Shown: positions 35,901 to 43,290 of the stretch, one piece after another
Position numbering within the stretch: the stretch's first letter is position 1
Layout of the letters: each line of letters starts with the position of its first letter
Assembly: GCA_964537285.1 (NCBI GenBank)
Contig: CAZHZT010000006.1
Location: 17,673 to 81,672, forward strand
Direction of reading: 5' to 3'
Origin: CAZHZT01 sp964537285
GTDB taxonomy: Bacteria > Bacteroidota > Bacteroidia > Chitinophagales > Saprospiraceae
Length of the DNA: 64,000 nt
The notes under the pieces: generated by a model
Database searches by the model: none
What the model was told of the DNA's origin: nothing
The model's input: the letters and a program-made list of their open reading frames with translations, nothing else
Translations under genes and position numbers: made by a program

Positions 35901-36977
35901 GGCTGTTCAATAGTGGATTCCATTCAGCTTAATGAAGATCGGATATTACCTAAAATAACTATCGATGAGCCGGAGCCTCTGGATTGTGCACGCTACGAGA
36001 CCCTCTTATCGGCCGAAGAGTCGGATTTTGGGCCACCTTTTGACTGGACATGGAGTGAATCAGGACAATCCTTCAGCATTTCTGAAAAGGAGGCCGTTTA
36101 TGTCAGTTCGCCCGGCATTTATACTTTAACGGTCTTGAATCGACATAACGGATGTAAGCATACCGATAGCATTGAAGTGAAATTATTAGAAAATGCCCCT
36201 GCCGATGTTATTACTGTTATTTCTCCTCCATCCTGTTTTGGAGATCAGGATGGCTCTATTAGTGTAACGAATGTAGTTGGTGGAACTGCTCCTTATTCAT
36301 TTACTCTGGTAGATGGAAATGCAATGGAATACACCGGGTTAAATCAGCTTTCTGCAGGAGTTTATGAGCTATGGGTAGAAGATGCCCGGGCTTGTGTTCT
36401 TGAAATCCCTGTTGTTGTTCCGGAAAAGCCTGAAATCGGTGTTGAGCTTGGAGAGGATCTGACCATCAACCTGGGAGAATCGGCTAAATTGTTCGCTCAA
36501 ATTAATTTTGATGAGGGGGAGCTAAGGACTGTTCAGTGGTCACCACAAGAGGACTTGGAATGTTCAGACTGCCTGGAGAACAGTATTGCCCCTCAAATCA
36601 ATACGTATATCAATGTAGAAGTCATTGATACCAATGGGTGCGTAGCCCGTGATCAGCAGTTAATCCGGGTCGTGAATAAACGTCCTGTCTATATTCCTAA
36701 TGCCTTCAGCCCGGATGGGGATGGGGTGAACGACTTACTTTACATTTTTGCCCGTAATGAGCAGGTGGTTGAGGTAGAAGCTTTCCGGATATTTGACCGC
36801 TGGGGGGAGTTGGTTTTCGAGCGCACTAACTTTGCTCCCAATGATCCGCATTTTGGGTGGAATGGGGTGCAGAGAGGGAAGTTGAGTCCGCCGGGAACGT
36901 ATGTTTATTTAGCTAAAATCCGGTTTATTGACAATGAAGTTAAGTTGTTTAAAGGAGATTTAAATTTAATTCGCTAA
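29991..36977 (+). CDS. Giant secreted surface protein with 19 two-Cys modules and T9SS type B domain
   Basis: The 2328-residue protein opens with a signal peptide (TTFYTKCFWAVLLCCASY). A carbohydrate-binding-like beta-sandwich region occupies about residues 90-270 (EDVLQNGDFEAGNL, LAWNDFAIDDLAFYP). Nineteen modules of about 72 residues follow (about 370-1740), each of the form DSICE...LEGVxGxW...FDPxxLGG...PDTGQCA with two cysteines. PKD-like/HYR-like repeats with paired Cys follow (1740-2070), then a SprB-type repeat (SPPSCFGDQDGSISVTNV). The end is a gliding-motility/CHU_C type B sorting domain (YIPNAFSPDGDGVNDLLYIF, WNGVQRGKLSPPGTYVY). It should be exported by T9SS and anchored on the surface as an adhesin or gliding component; that role is inferred. 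The gene is intact. Confidence 0.9.
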   Translation: MTVTTFYTKCFWAVLLCCASYLTSYAEKERCSSCACGGSTDIIDDLTICSGGFADLWAFGKNAVAYSWDNAWTLSDPSAQNPIANPPSTLTYTVTITQGGEDVLQNGDFEAGNLAFTSDYDYTNIPVNATNNNGWYSVLPNPPAIYPLFVPCQDHTSGSGNMLAADGASNTNNNLWCQTVSIDAGCNYQFSFWATSVSADELSPARLQVFINGQPIWGQHVVDNDNCSWERFFVDWNSGGNTSAEICIRNMNGSLAWNDFAIDDLAFYPVCYFTEQVTVTVISPPSIQTFSIDTCTAHAEHYNLLPLNALVSDDPGVAVNWFDGPPFQGNQIINPEDVNLNGLSLWAQASVGKCASSIQIELKLYSPFTPAFIIQDTLCSLDDPVGLIPYSLDGVNGIWSPESVFDPSLYPDSTVEFIFTPWEEECALNYSHFFHSEGAIQPSFAIEDTICETVDTVHLPAISKEGIPGQWEAGEIVVPAGLGDSTLSLFFKIPSGLCAVDGIDSIHILEELLPTFQPIDSICENGNPLILPNASTEGIAGSWLDGNSFNPAGFGGTIQIRLFLPDSALCASGGSMDINVLEELNPSFALPDTLCKTAPSITLPESSLEGVEGNWAEGDVFLPDLFTDTLVSLGFVPNPEFCASNALFDIFVENEQAPVFNLPDTLCSLADPLMLPVFSLNGFSGKWDAGAAFDPGNFDGLQTLKFVPDTGQCASTYIHTIFVRKAVSPSFNPVDSVCELSVPLELPASSQEGVEGSWSIGSHFNPEGLGGTSSVIIFSPAANECALEGSLSIPVIKAMPVTFAPIDSICEAAPAFELPLTSLQGVIGNWGGQSPFNPANLGGNTVEVMFTPDDEACALPGMIDIHILEEINPVFPLEDTLCESSTAFSLPLVSGEGVNGHWLPNEFFDPSQFKDTLVDLFFQSDAGQCASNFSTSIFVKTEKQLHFNLTDSLCSLASVFQLPEQSLENYTVNWDLGDTFDPAIVGPGLTFLHFTPDTGQCAAAGVDSIFVIGAIEPTFATPPPICETDDALLLPEYSNEGLSGTWDIGTFFNPNNLGGSIQALSFIPDTNACALNGNMTITVLDEMEPTFLPIDSVCETSAIFDLPTESLEGITGAWQGQGTFDPAGLGGTTVVVEFIPDTTYCASVGNLDISVLDEIDSDFNLPDTLCESAPTLTLPIVSNQGVYGSWQPFGKLDPGALEDTLITRTFQPLAGQCASPAGVSVFIKKEISLSFELPDSICVLSDPIALPSESLEYISGNWDVGPVFDPGAMLVGANGLFFTPDTGQCAEYGMDTIFAISAIQPTFSALPPICETASAINLPESSLEGVPGSWNVGSSFDPAGLGGTSQAVFFTPGTENCALEGSLNLTILEELQPSFSPMDSVCETSGPISLPLASSEGIPGTFIEGPTFDPGDLGGGLYALSFEPATDWCAAGGELNIEVIEEVFPEFMLPDTVCESQAAFSLPILSLEEVAGNWYPGNIFNPEGLGNEELKLQFVPDEGQCAATIKDSVFVEAFSVPVFSLPNNLCELESAFELPEESDNNIYGSWFPAGTIDPGSWGGTSLSLTFYPDTVLYCALPAQKTIYFDEAIVPTFDSLGPYCETHPPVILDEVSLEGVGGNWDDGNVFEPDLYGGMMAELFFTPASDECALSNSIFIQVDTQVVPVLPTFDPICERADLLLLPPVSVDGFSGQWGGGSYFDPTGLGGQEAELVFIADSAQCAGSNTSNIAVIAHPIANAGADTSLNCYGPAIYLDAGQSTLGPNMQVTWQGPETDLAEHSINPWVNTEGSYILVVEDTLHGCVSYPDTVLLANEIEQPAVSIQVDDVLNCYNDSLLISGLGSAEGDSISYQWYFEGESLPDAASINYWATSVGQYELSVMDASNGCEDILGISVEQDFSKPEFEFKVIDTLTCEVDTVKISAWIGSPAGHAITHLWQGPDAGVVAPDTLSSIYAVKSGYYSLTLTDLVSGCSIVDSIQLNEDRILPKITIDEPEPLDCARYETLLSAEESDFGPPFDWTWSESGQSFSISEKEAVYVSSPGIYTLTVLNRHNGCKHTDSIEVKLLENAPADVITVISPPSCFGDQDGSISVTNVVGGTAPYSFTLVDGNAMEYTGLNQLSAGVYELWVEDARACVLEIPVVVPEKPEIGVELGEDLTINLGESAKLFAQINFDEGELRTVQWSPQEDLECSDCLENSIAPQINTYINVEVIDTNGCVARDQQLIRVVNKRPVYIPNAFSPDGDGVNDLLYIFARNEQVVEVEAFRIFDRWGELVFERTNFAPNDPHFGWNGVQRGKLSPPGTYVYLAKIRFIDNEVKLFKGDLNLIR
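31097..35207 (+). repeat. 19 tandem ~216-bp modules in a four-module (~863-bp) higher-order repeat
   Basis: Successive modules cycle through four types, recognised by the text after the first cysteine position: DTLCSL, PPICET, DSICE/DSVCET and DTLCES. The DTLCSL-type module recurs near 31115, 31985, 32845, 33710 and 34570, a spacing of about 860-870 bp. The array is therefore a duplicated four-module block, repeated 4.75 times. Confidence 0.8.
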
Positions 36978-37033
36978 TCCTCCTCTCTTTTCTTAATGTA
37001 TTGTTTATTTTAGTAAAATGTTTAACTTTGATG

Positions 37034-37204
37034 CAGCGATTCTCGCTTTGAAAAATAAACGCTGCTTCGCGGCGAAATTCCTTTGAGAGGGAGGCCGAAA
37101 GGGCTATTTTGCGAAGCAAAATAGCCCTTTCGGCCTCCCTCAAAAGAAAGTTTCGCTGCGAAGCAGCGTAAACTTTCTTTTGGATTTCCAAAACGAGAAT
37201 TGCT
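37034..37204. mobile_element. Family B MITE-like element, full copy
   Basis: This 171-bp palindrome runs from CAGCGATTCTCGCTTTG to CAAAACGAGAATTGCT, with the same GGAGGCCGAAAGGGCTATTT hairpin core as 5655-5822. The direct repeat AACTTTGATG at 37024-37033 and 37205-37214 is a 10-bp target duplication. It carries no transposase. Confidence 0.82.
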
Positions 37205-37327
37205 AACTTTGATGACTTAAATGCATTGATAATTAGTGGATTATACCGATATGGATGCCTGTGTTTGAAACCGTAGAATTACCGGCATAATTAAAGCATT
37301 CGTACGACAAGTACTTCAACCAAAGCA

Positions 37328-40300
37328 ATGAAAGAACGTGAACTTGCCCGGCTTTTTTTCAGGGAAGTCTATAGAATTATACAAGATAATCAATTCGTAA
37401 GTGCTAGGAAAGTTACCGCTCTTTACCAGCTATTAGGACTCGTGTTTTTGGAAGTTACCAAAGATGAACAACTTCAATTCACCACTTTATTCGCTCGAAT
37501 AACTTATGCCAGCCAACGGGCCGGCTTGAGCCGTCAACAGCAATTTTACATCCATTATTTTAGAAAACAAGCCCTTCAATCAATTGAAGGGAAACTTGAA
37601 TCCGAAGAGGTTTACAGGCTGGGAATTAGAGTGTTAACGGATGTGATAAAGCTTTTGTTTAAGGCGGATGTTCCGGCAGAACTTGAGGATGTGCTACCAG
37701 GAGAAGAAGTCTTTCCTCAACCCTCCAGAGAAATAGAGAGCTTCCGGGAACGCGTGCGCGTAGTCGTTACAGCCGATGACCCCGAGAAGGAGTGCCTCCT
37801 CGGAACAGATGAAGAAAAGACTGAAAAGGAAATTTGCATAAAATACAATATTCCCGATCGAAACGAGAACTTTTTTCCTACGATCAAGTCTATACGCAAA
37901 GTTTTCAGCTTTCCGGTTACGCTCAACCTCATCGATGTGGAAATCGATAAATCGGGCCTGTACTGCCCGAGAGCTATTGTTATAGAACCGGATTACCTAG
38001 TTGATGTTACGGCTGTTTCCGAGTGCTTTAATGGAAATGGGCTGTTTCTCGAAGGTTATTTATTAAAAAAGTTCTTGCCCTTTGTGAGTTCCATTCCTTT
38101 AATGGTGGGAAATATTGCCAACTTCTTCCTCGATGAACTAATGACTGATCCGGGGCAAACCTTCAAAATGCTTTTTCCAAAGGTTTTCCGGCTGAATCCC
38201 CTGGCTTTTGCTTTAATGGGGGACCGGGAAGTGCGCGAAGTGATGCAAAAAGCCCAAAAGCATTTCATTAATCTTAAGCAAATGGTGCTGGAGGGCTTTG
38301 CAAAGAAAGAAATTCAAAAGGAAGCTTGTTTTCTGGAGCCTTCTTTTTACGCTGAAGCTTATGGCCTGCAGGGCCGGCTCGACCTTTTTGAACCGAGCAA
38401 TATCAAAGGCCGGTCTTCCATCGTGGAATTGAAAAGTGGGAAGCCATTTCGCCCCAATGTGTATGGTTTAAGTAATAATCATTTCACCCAAACGCTTCTC
38501 TACGACTTAATGGTGCGTTCTATTTTTGGCAAAAAAATGGAACCTGTAAATTATATTCTATACTCCGGGCAGGAGGATAATATTTTGCGTTTTGCGCCTT
38601 CCGTAAAGGCACAGCAAATGGAAGCACTGCAGGCCAGGAATTATCTGGTTGCCATGGAATGGGCATTGATCAAAGCTTTTGAACAAAGCCAGGGAGCGGA
38701 TTCCTCTCTTTTGCGGAGGCTTGATCCTGCCGTTCATCCAAATGTAAAAGGCTTCTTACATCAGGGGCTCAAGCAGTTTTCGGAGGTGTATCGCCGCCTA
38801 AGTCCTTTGGAAAGAGCTTATTTCATCGCTTTTGCCAGTTTTATTGCCCGAGAGCAAAAACTAGCTAAAACGGGCGTACAAGGCCTTGATAAGATCAATG
38901 GCCTGGCTGCCCTGTGGTTGCATTCTTTTCCTGAAAAAGAACAGCAGTTCGAGATCGTCAGCCATTTAGTGGTGGCTGAAAACAGGGCAGGGGAGGAGGA
39001 ACCTGTTGTTGTTTTTTCGAAAACGGAGCAAACCAATCCATTAGCTAATTTCCGGAAAGGCGATATCGCGGTTTTGTACCCGTTCAAAGAGCGCTACACT
39101 AATGTATTGCACAATCAAATTTTTAAATGTACTATACTGGAAATCACAGATGAAACCGTGAGCATCCGTTTGCGATACCGGCAGTTCAATCATTCCCTTT
39201 TTGAAAAAGAAAAATTCTGGAATATTGAGCACGATTTGCTGGATAGCAGCTTTGTGGGGATGTACCGGCAGTTGTTTGCTTTCATGTCTGCTCCTAAATC
39301 CAAAAGGGCATTGCTTTTTACTCAAAAAGCACCGGAGAAAGGGTTGGATTTCCCGCTATACGTGCCTCAAGAGCTAACAAAGGAACAGCAAAACCTTTTT
39401 AAAAAAATAATTGCCGCTAAGGACTATTTTCTGCTTTGGGGGCCGCCAGGTACCGGAAAAACGAGTATGATGCTCAAAAATATCGTCGGTTATCTTTGGC
39501 AGCATACGGAAGAAGATGTGCTGTTATTGGCCTATACCAATCGTGCAGTGGATGAAATTTGTGAAGCAATTGAAAGCTATCACCCGGACTTAAAATATGA
39601 ATACATACGCATTGGCTCGAGATTTGCCTGTAATGACGCTTACCAGCATAGCTTACTGGAAGAAAAAGCCGCCGATATCAACAATCGAAAGGAACTAAAA
39701 GCGCTGATTAAAAATCATCGCATTTACGTAGCAACGGTTTCCTCCATTGGAGGTAAACAAGAGCTGCTGCAGCTCAAAAAGTTCAAACGGGTAATTATTG
39801 ATGAAGCCTCTCAGATCCTGGAGCCGATGCTGGTTGGCTTACTTCCTCAATTTGAGCAGTTTATTTTGATAGGGGATCATAAGCAGCTGCCGGCAGTAGT
39901 GGTCCAAAATGAAAAGCATTCCAAAGTTCAACGCCCGGATCTAAACGCTATTGGTCTTAATGATCTTAGAGATTCCCTTTTTGAACGTTTGTTTAGAAAA
40001 GCTGAAAAGGCAGAATGGAAATGGGCCTACGGCCGTCTGAGCCATCAGGGGCGCATGCACGCTGAGATTATGGAATTTCCCAATACGCATTTTTATAAAA
40101 AGGGATTAAAGATCCTGCCAAATGAAATAAGCCTGTTTAGAAAACAAATTAAATTACTGGATTATCAGTTGCCAAAAAATGCTCACCCCATTGATCAGTC
40201 CATTGCTCAAAATAGGGTGCTGTTTATTCCTACCCCTGCAGACAATCGTCTTTCTTCCGGTAAGACCAATGCTTTTGAGGCCAATGTGGTTAAACTTCTG

Positions 40301-40711
40301 GTAGAGCGCTTCCGTACCATCTATAAAACCAATGGCCTCGCCATTAATGATCATTCTATCGGAATTATCACCCCTTATCGTGCTCAGATAGCTCAGATAC
40401 GCAAAGTACTTCAGGAACATGATATCAATTGTAAAGGCCTGACCATTGATACCGTAGAGCGTTATCAGGGTGGGGCCAGAGATGTTATTATCCTTTCTTT
40501 ATGTACCAATAGGCAGCATCAATTGGAATCCCTGGTCAATCTTTCTGATGAAGGAGTGGATCGTAAACTCAATGTGGCGCTTACCCGGGCGCGCAATCAT
40601 TTAGTGCTTATTGGCAATCCGGAACTGCTTTGTGAAAATGCCCTATACAGAGATTTTATCGAGAAATATCAAATTAACGAAGCAAAACATCGTGGTTTAT
40701 TTGGTTTTTAA
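37328..40711 (+). CDS. Dna2-like PD-(D/E)XK nuclease plus superfamily 1 helicase
   Basis: The 1127-residue protein has a Cas4/Dna2-type nuclease segment near residues 345-375 (YGLQGRLDLFEPSN with the acidic residue, then SSIVELKSGKPF with E-x-K). A UPF1/Dna2-like helicase follows: LLWGPPGTGKTSMMLK near 702, ILVEAYT-equivalent LLLAYTNRAVDEICE, RVIIDEASQILEPML near 824, LIGDHKQLPAV, SHQGRMH, TVERYQGGARDVIILSL near 1037 and LNVALTRARNHLVLIG. Such proteins process DNA flaps or ends in repair or defence. The gene stands alone, in good condition, and ends at a perfect palindrome 29 bp downstream. Confidence 0.88.
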   Translation: MKERELARLFFREVYRIIQDNQFVSARKVTALYQLLGLVFLEVTKDEQLQFTTLFARITYASQRAGLSRQQQFYIHYFRKQALQSIEGKLESEEVYRLGIRVLTDVIKLLFKADVPAELEDVLPGEEVFPQPSREIESFRERVRVVVTADDPEKECLLGTDEEKTEKEICIKYNIPDRNENFFPTIKSIRKVFSFPVTLNLIDVEIDKSGLYCPRAIVIEPDYLVDVTAVSECFNGNGLFLEGYLLKKFLPFVSSIPLMVGNIANFFLDELMTDPGQTFKMLFPKVFRLNPLAFALMGDREVREVMQKAQKHFINLKQMVLEGFAKKEIQKEACFLEPSFYAEAYGLQGRLDLFEPSNIKGRSSIVELKSGKPFRPNVYGLSNNHFTQTLLYDLMVRSIFGKKMEPVNYILYSGQEDNILRFAPSVKAQQMEALQARNYLVAMEWALIKAFEQSQGADSSLLRRLDPAVHPNVKGFLHQGLKQFSEVYRRLSPLERAYFIAFASFIAREQKLAKTGVQGLDKINGLAALWLHSFPEKEQQFEIVSHLVVAENRAGEEEPVVVFSKTEQTNPLANFRKGDIAVLYPFKERYTNVLHNQIFKCTILEITDETVSIRLRYRQFNHSLFEKEKFWNIEHDLLDSSFVGMYRQLFAFMSAPKSKRALLFTQKAPEKGLDFPLYVPQELTKEQQNLFKKIIAAKDYFLLWGPPGTGKTSMMLKNIVGYLWQHTEEDVLLLAYTNRAVDEICEAIESYHPDLKYEYIRIGSRFACNDAYQHSLLEEKAADINNRKELKALIKNHRIYVATVSSIGGKQELLQLKKFKRVIIDEASQILEPMLVGLLPQFEQFILIGDHKQLPAVVVQNEKHSKVQRPDLNAIGLNDLRDSLFERLFRKAEKAEWKWAYGRLSHQGRMHAEIMEFPNTHFYKKGLKILPNEISLFRKQIKLLDYQLPKNAHPIDQSIAQNRVLFIPTPADNRLSSGKTNAFEANVVKLLVERFRTIYKTNGLAINDHSIGIITPYRAQIAQIRKVLQEHDINCKGLTIDTVERYQGGARDVIILSLCTNRQHQLESLVNLSDEGVDRKLNVALTRARNHLVLIGNPELLCENALYRDFIEKYQINEAKHRGLFGF

Positions 40712-40739
40712 TGTATTATTTTCTATATTTGATTTGAAA

Positions 40740-40816
40740 ATATTCCATAAAAAGAGGCTGAGAAAGGATCACTGCCTCAGGCAGTGATCCTTTCTCAGCC
40801 TCTTTTTATGGAATAT
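40740..40816. terminator. Perfect 77-bp palindrome, bidirectional terminator
   Basis: Arms of 38 bp (ATATTCCATAAAAAGAGGCT...) surround one central C with no mismatch. It lies between convergent genes. The last four codons of queE (GATATTCCATAA) are inside the right arm. Confidence 0.8.
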
Positions 40817-41441
40817 CCAACATCTTATGCGTTTGCAGACTTAAGCTCCATTGAGGATGCTTCAAACAATACTCTAAAGTGAGTTTAATATTTTCCGCTT
40901 GATCCGGGCCATCCATAGGTTGCAGAAAAAAATACTCGAAATCAAGCCCCTCAAAGAGCTCTGGTTCGGCCCCTGATTGGGGAAAAACCAATTTTAGCTC
41001 CTGACCGGACCTCACTACAATCGCTGTATGTGCTTTAGGGCTCATGCAAACCCAATTTACGCCTTCCGGAACTTCTATGGTCCCATTCGTTTCAATGGCT
41101 ACTTCAAAGCCTTTGGAATGAAAGGCTTTAATGAGTTGGACATCTAATTGCAACAAAGGTTCTCCGCCTGTACAAACTACTAATGGCTTGCCTTTGATTT
41201 CTCCCCGTTCTGGCCATAAAGATTGAACTTTTACAGCAAGTTCATCTGCTTCGTATTTCCCTCCATTCACACCATCTGTTCCCCAAAAATCAGTATCGCA
41301 AAATTGGCAAATCGCTTTATGCCGGTCTTCTTCCCTGCCACTCCACAAGTTACAACCCGTAAATCGACAGAAGACGGCAGGCCTGCCACTCTGGGCACCT
41401 TCGCCCTGAAGGGTATAGTAAATTTCCTTGACTTTATACAT
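40806..41441 (-). CDS. queE: 7-carboxy-7-deazaguanine synthase QueE
   Basis: The 211-residue radical SAM enzyme begins YKVKEIYYTLQGEGAQSGRP, as in QueE. The iron-sulfur cysteines are C30, C45 and C48 (CRFTGCNLW and AICQFCDTDF), the longer CX14CX2C spacing seen in a subgroup that includes the E. coli type. VVCTGGEPLLQLD near 88 and VAIETNGTIEVP near 114 are also diagnostic. It makes the 7-deazaguanine core of queuosine in tRNA from CPH4. No queC/D/F is nearby. The C-terminal DIP and stop fall within the 77-bp palindrome. Confidence 0.93.
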   Translation of the reverse strand: MYKVKEIYYTLQGEGAQSGRPAVFCRFTGCNLWSGREEDRHKAICQFCDTDFWGTDGVNGGKYEADELAVKVQSLWPERGEIKGKPLVVCTGGEPLLQLDVQLIKAFHSKGFEVAIETNGTIEVPEGVNWVCMSPKAHTAIVVRSGQELKLVFPQSGAEPELFEGLDFEYFFLQPMDGPDQAENIKLTLEYCLKHPQWSLSLQTHKMLDIP

Positions 41442-41466
41442 TTAAATAAAAGAATTTTCCTAGCTC

Positions 41467-41628
41467 AGGAACGTTTAAATAATAAATTCGACAATTTTGA
41501 GTAGGTTCTTTTGGTGCTAGGCAAGGCGCGAAACGCAGGCATAGCTGGAAGCTACGGCGAGTATTCGCAACGCGGCAAAGCACCAAAAGAAGTAGTCAAA
41601 AAGTCGAAGTTGTTTTTTAAACGTTCCT
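41467..41628. repeat. 162-bp imperfect palindrome between queE and ridA
   Basis: The outer arms AGGAACGTTTAAA and TTTAAACGTTCCT and the inner arms TTCTTTTGGTGCT and AGCACCAAAAGAA enclose a loop with GGCGCGAAACGCAGGCATAG. The right arm encodes the last codons of ridA (AGGAACGTTTAA, R-N-V-stop). Confidence 0.7.
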
Positions 41629-42006
41629 TAACACAGCGGTAGCCTCTATTTCTATCAGGTATTCACTACTGATCAGCTTACTGACTTCAACCATCGCTGT
41701 GGCAGGTTTGATTTCCCGGAAATACTCTCCATGGGCTTTTCCAATATATTCCCAATCGGCAATATTCGTTACGTAAATCCGGGTTCTAATGACATCATTC
41801 AAAGAAGCACCAGCTTCTTTTAAAGCATTTTCGATGATCTTCAAAATGTGTTTGGTTTGGGTATAGGGATCATTCAACCCCACTACCTGGCCATTTTCGG
41901 CAGCCACCGTTCCGGATACTTCGATAATGTTGCCTATTCTGACTGCTCGGGAGTAGCCTACTTTTTCCTCCCAGGGAGCTCCGCTTGAAATGTTTTGTCT
42001 ATTCAT
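41617..42006 (-). CDS. RidA/YjgF/UK114 family deaminase
   Basis: The 129-residue protein is normal in length for the Rid family. It has [56 protein letters not shown] and the arginine-containing [18 protein letters not shown], with EIEATAVL near the end. Rid proteins hydrolyse reactive enamine/imine intermediates such as 2-aminoacrylate; this copy could be a RidA or a subfamily Rid1-7 member. The C-terminal RNV and stop are encoded within the arm of the adjacent palindrome. It stands alone, transcribed leftwards. Confidence 0.88.
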   Translation of the reverse strand: MNRQNISSGAPWEEKVGYSRAVRIGNIIEVSGTVAAENGQVVGLNDPYTQTKHILKIIENALKEAGASLNDVIRTRIYVTNIADWEYIGKAHGEYFREIKPATAMVEVSKLISSEYLIEIEATAVLRNV

Positions 42007-42080
42007 AAACTTATGTTCCAGAGTACTTAATTATCAAAATTAAAATAGCTATATTAGTATTTTGTTTATCATTATAAAAA

Positions 42081-42160
42081 AACGTTCACGATAATCGGTG
42101 AACGGACAACGAAAGATAGCTCAAAATATTCGTTTCCCGTTATCCGTTCCCCGTTAACCG
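42081..42160. repeat. CGGTTAA-type inverted repeat, copy 3
   Basis: CGGTGAACGGACAACGAAA faces TTTCCCGTTATCCGTTCCCC and GTTAACCG. This is an inverted pair of worn heptamer arrays just upstream of the Smr gene. Confidence 0.5.
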
Positions 42161-42168
42161 CAATATTT

Positions 42169-43227
42169 ATGGTTTTAGTAAAAGGAAATATAGTTCGTTT
42201 TAAGCGTACCGGTGACGAAGGGATAGTCACTAAAATAATGGGAGAAGGGATGGTCACTATCCGGCTAAAGTCAGACGGAATGCTCATACCTGCTTTTATT
42301 GATGATCTGGAGAAAGTAGAACCTGTTGCCCGGTCGCCGCACTACAAAGCTAAGGTGATCAAAAGGCCGCAAAAGCCAGAACCCAAAGAACCTGAACGCC
42401 CTAAACCAAAAACTCAATACCACATTCTAGATAGTAAAGGCATTCAATTGGCCTTTGATCCCATAACCAATAAAGAAGGGCAGACGCTAAAATACGATCT
42501 TTACCTTATTAACGATACTCCTTATGATGCTTTGTTTACCTTTAAATTGACCCTAGGGCATGGAGAAGATCCAATCATCGACCTTAATGGTAAAATAAAC
42601 GGGACGAGCACCTTTGAATTGGGTGAAATGCTTTTCGATGAACTCAATGAACATCCTTCCATTGAGACCGAATGCTGGCAGTTGAGCACTGTTGGGCGCG
42701 GAGAACGTCTTGAACATCATTTGAAGATCAAACCCAAACAATTTTTTAAAAAAATAACCACGGCTCCCTTTCTGAATCGGACTGCTCATTTGTATATCCT
42801 TTTTCCTTCATTGGAGAAAAACAAGGAAGAAGAAACATCTGCTGAAGATTTAAAAACCTACACTCAGCGAAAAGCAGTGCTCCGCCAGGATCAGCTGGAT
42901 GACCTGGAGCATTACAGCCTCTATGACCTTGAGGCCATCGCCGATTTTAAGCCGGAAATTGATCTGCACATCGAAGCCTTGGTCGAAGATCCGAAAAAAG
43001 TGGCTAAAAAAGATATTGTAAAAACGCAGTTGAGCCACTTCGAGCGATACCTCGAAAAAGCAATTGAATATGGCCTAAAAAGGGTTTTTATCATCCATGG
43101 AGTAGGAGAGGGTAAGCTCAAAAATGAAATCAGTAGCCGCCTGCTGCTTAATGAGCATGTAGAGACCTTTAGAAATGAGTATCATCCACACTATGGCTAT
43201 GGCGCTACGGAAGTGATTTTTAAGTGA
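42169..43227 (+). CDS. DUF2027/Smr-domain protein
   Basis: The 352-residue protein starts with an SH3-like DUF2027 region (VKGNIVRFKRTGDEGIVTKI, PAFIDDLEKVEP). A proline/lysine-rich linker follows, and then a middle domain (about 85-215). The C-terminal Smr (MutS2-type) domain starts near residue 265: EIDLHIEALVED, RYLEKAIEYGLKRVFIIHG, GVGEGKLKNEISSRL and YHPHYGYGATEVIF. Smr domains bind or nick branched nucleic acids or act on stalled ribosomes. This domain pair is characteristic of Bacteroidota. ATG at 42169 is a clear start. It is convergent with pgk, with a hairpin between. Confidence 0.88.
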   Translation: MVLVKGNIVRFKRTGDEGIVTKIMGEGMVTIRLKSDGMLIPAFIDDLEKVEPVARSPHYKAKVIKRPQKPEPKEPERPKPKTQYHILDSKGIQLAFDPITNKEGQTLKYDLYLINDTPYDALFTFKLTLGHGEDPIIDLNGKINGTSTFELGEMLFDELNEHPSIETECWQLSTVGRGERLEHHLKIKPKQFFKKITTAPFLNRTAHLYILFPSLEKNKEEETSAEDLKTYTQRKAVLRQDQLDDLEHYSLYDLEAIADFKPEIDLHIEALVEDPKKVAKKDIVKTQLSHFERYLEKAIEYGLKRVFIIHGVGEGKLKNEISSRLLLNEHVETFRNEYHPHYGYGATEVIFK

Positions 43228-43243
43228 TCCTTTCAACATATTT

Positions 43244-43283
43244 ATTGGGAGGAACGTTGCCGAATGGCAATGATCCTCCCAAT
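43244..43283. terminator. Bidirectional hairpin terminator between Smr gene and pgk
   Basis: ATTGGGAGGAACGTTGCC and GGCAATGATCCTCCCAAT form an 18-bp stem with two mismatches and a GAAT loop, located between two convergent genes. Confidence 0.7.
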
Positions 43284-43290
43284 ATAGAAA

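Noticed and set aside
40723..40731. TATATTTG promoter box after the Dna2-like gene
   Set aside because: It points straight into the 77-bp palindrome and no rightward gene follows, so it is probably a chance match.
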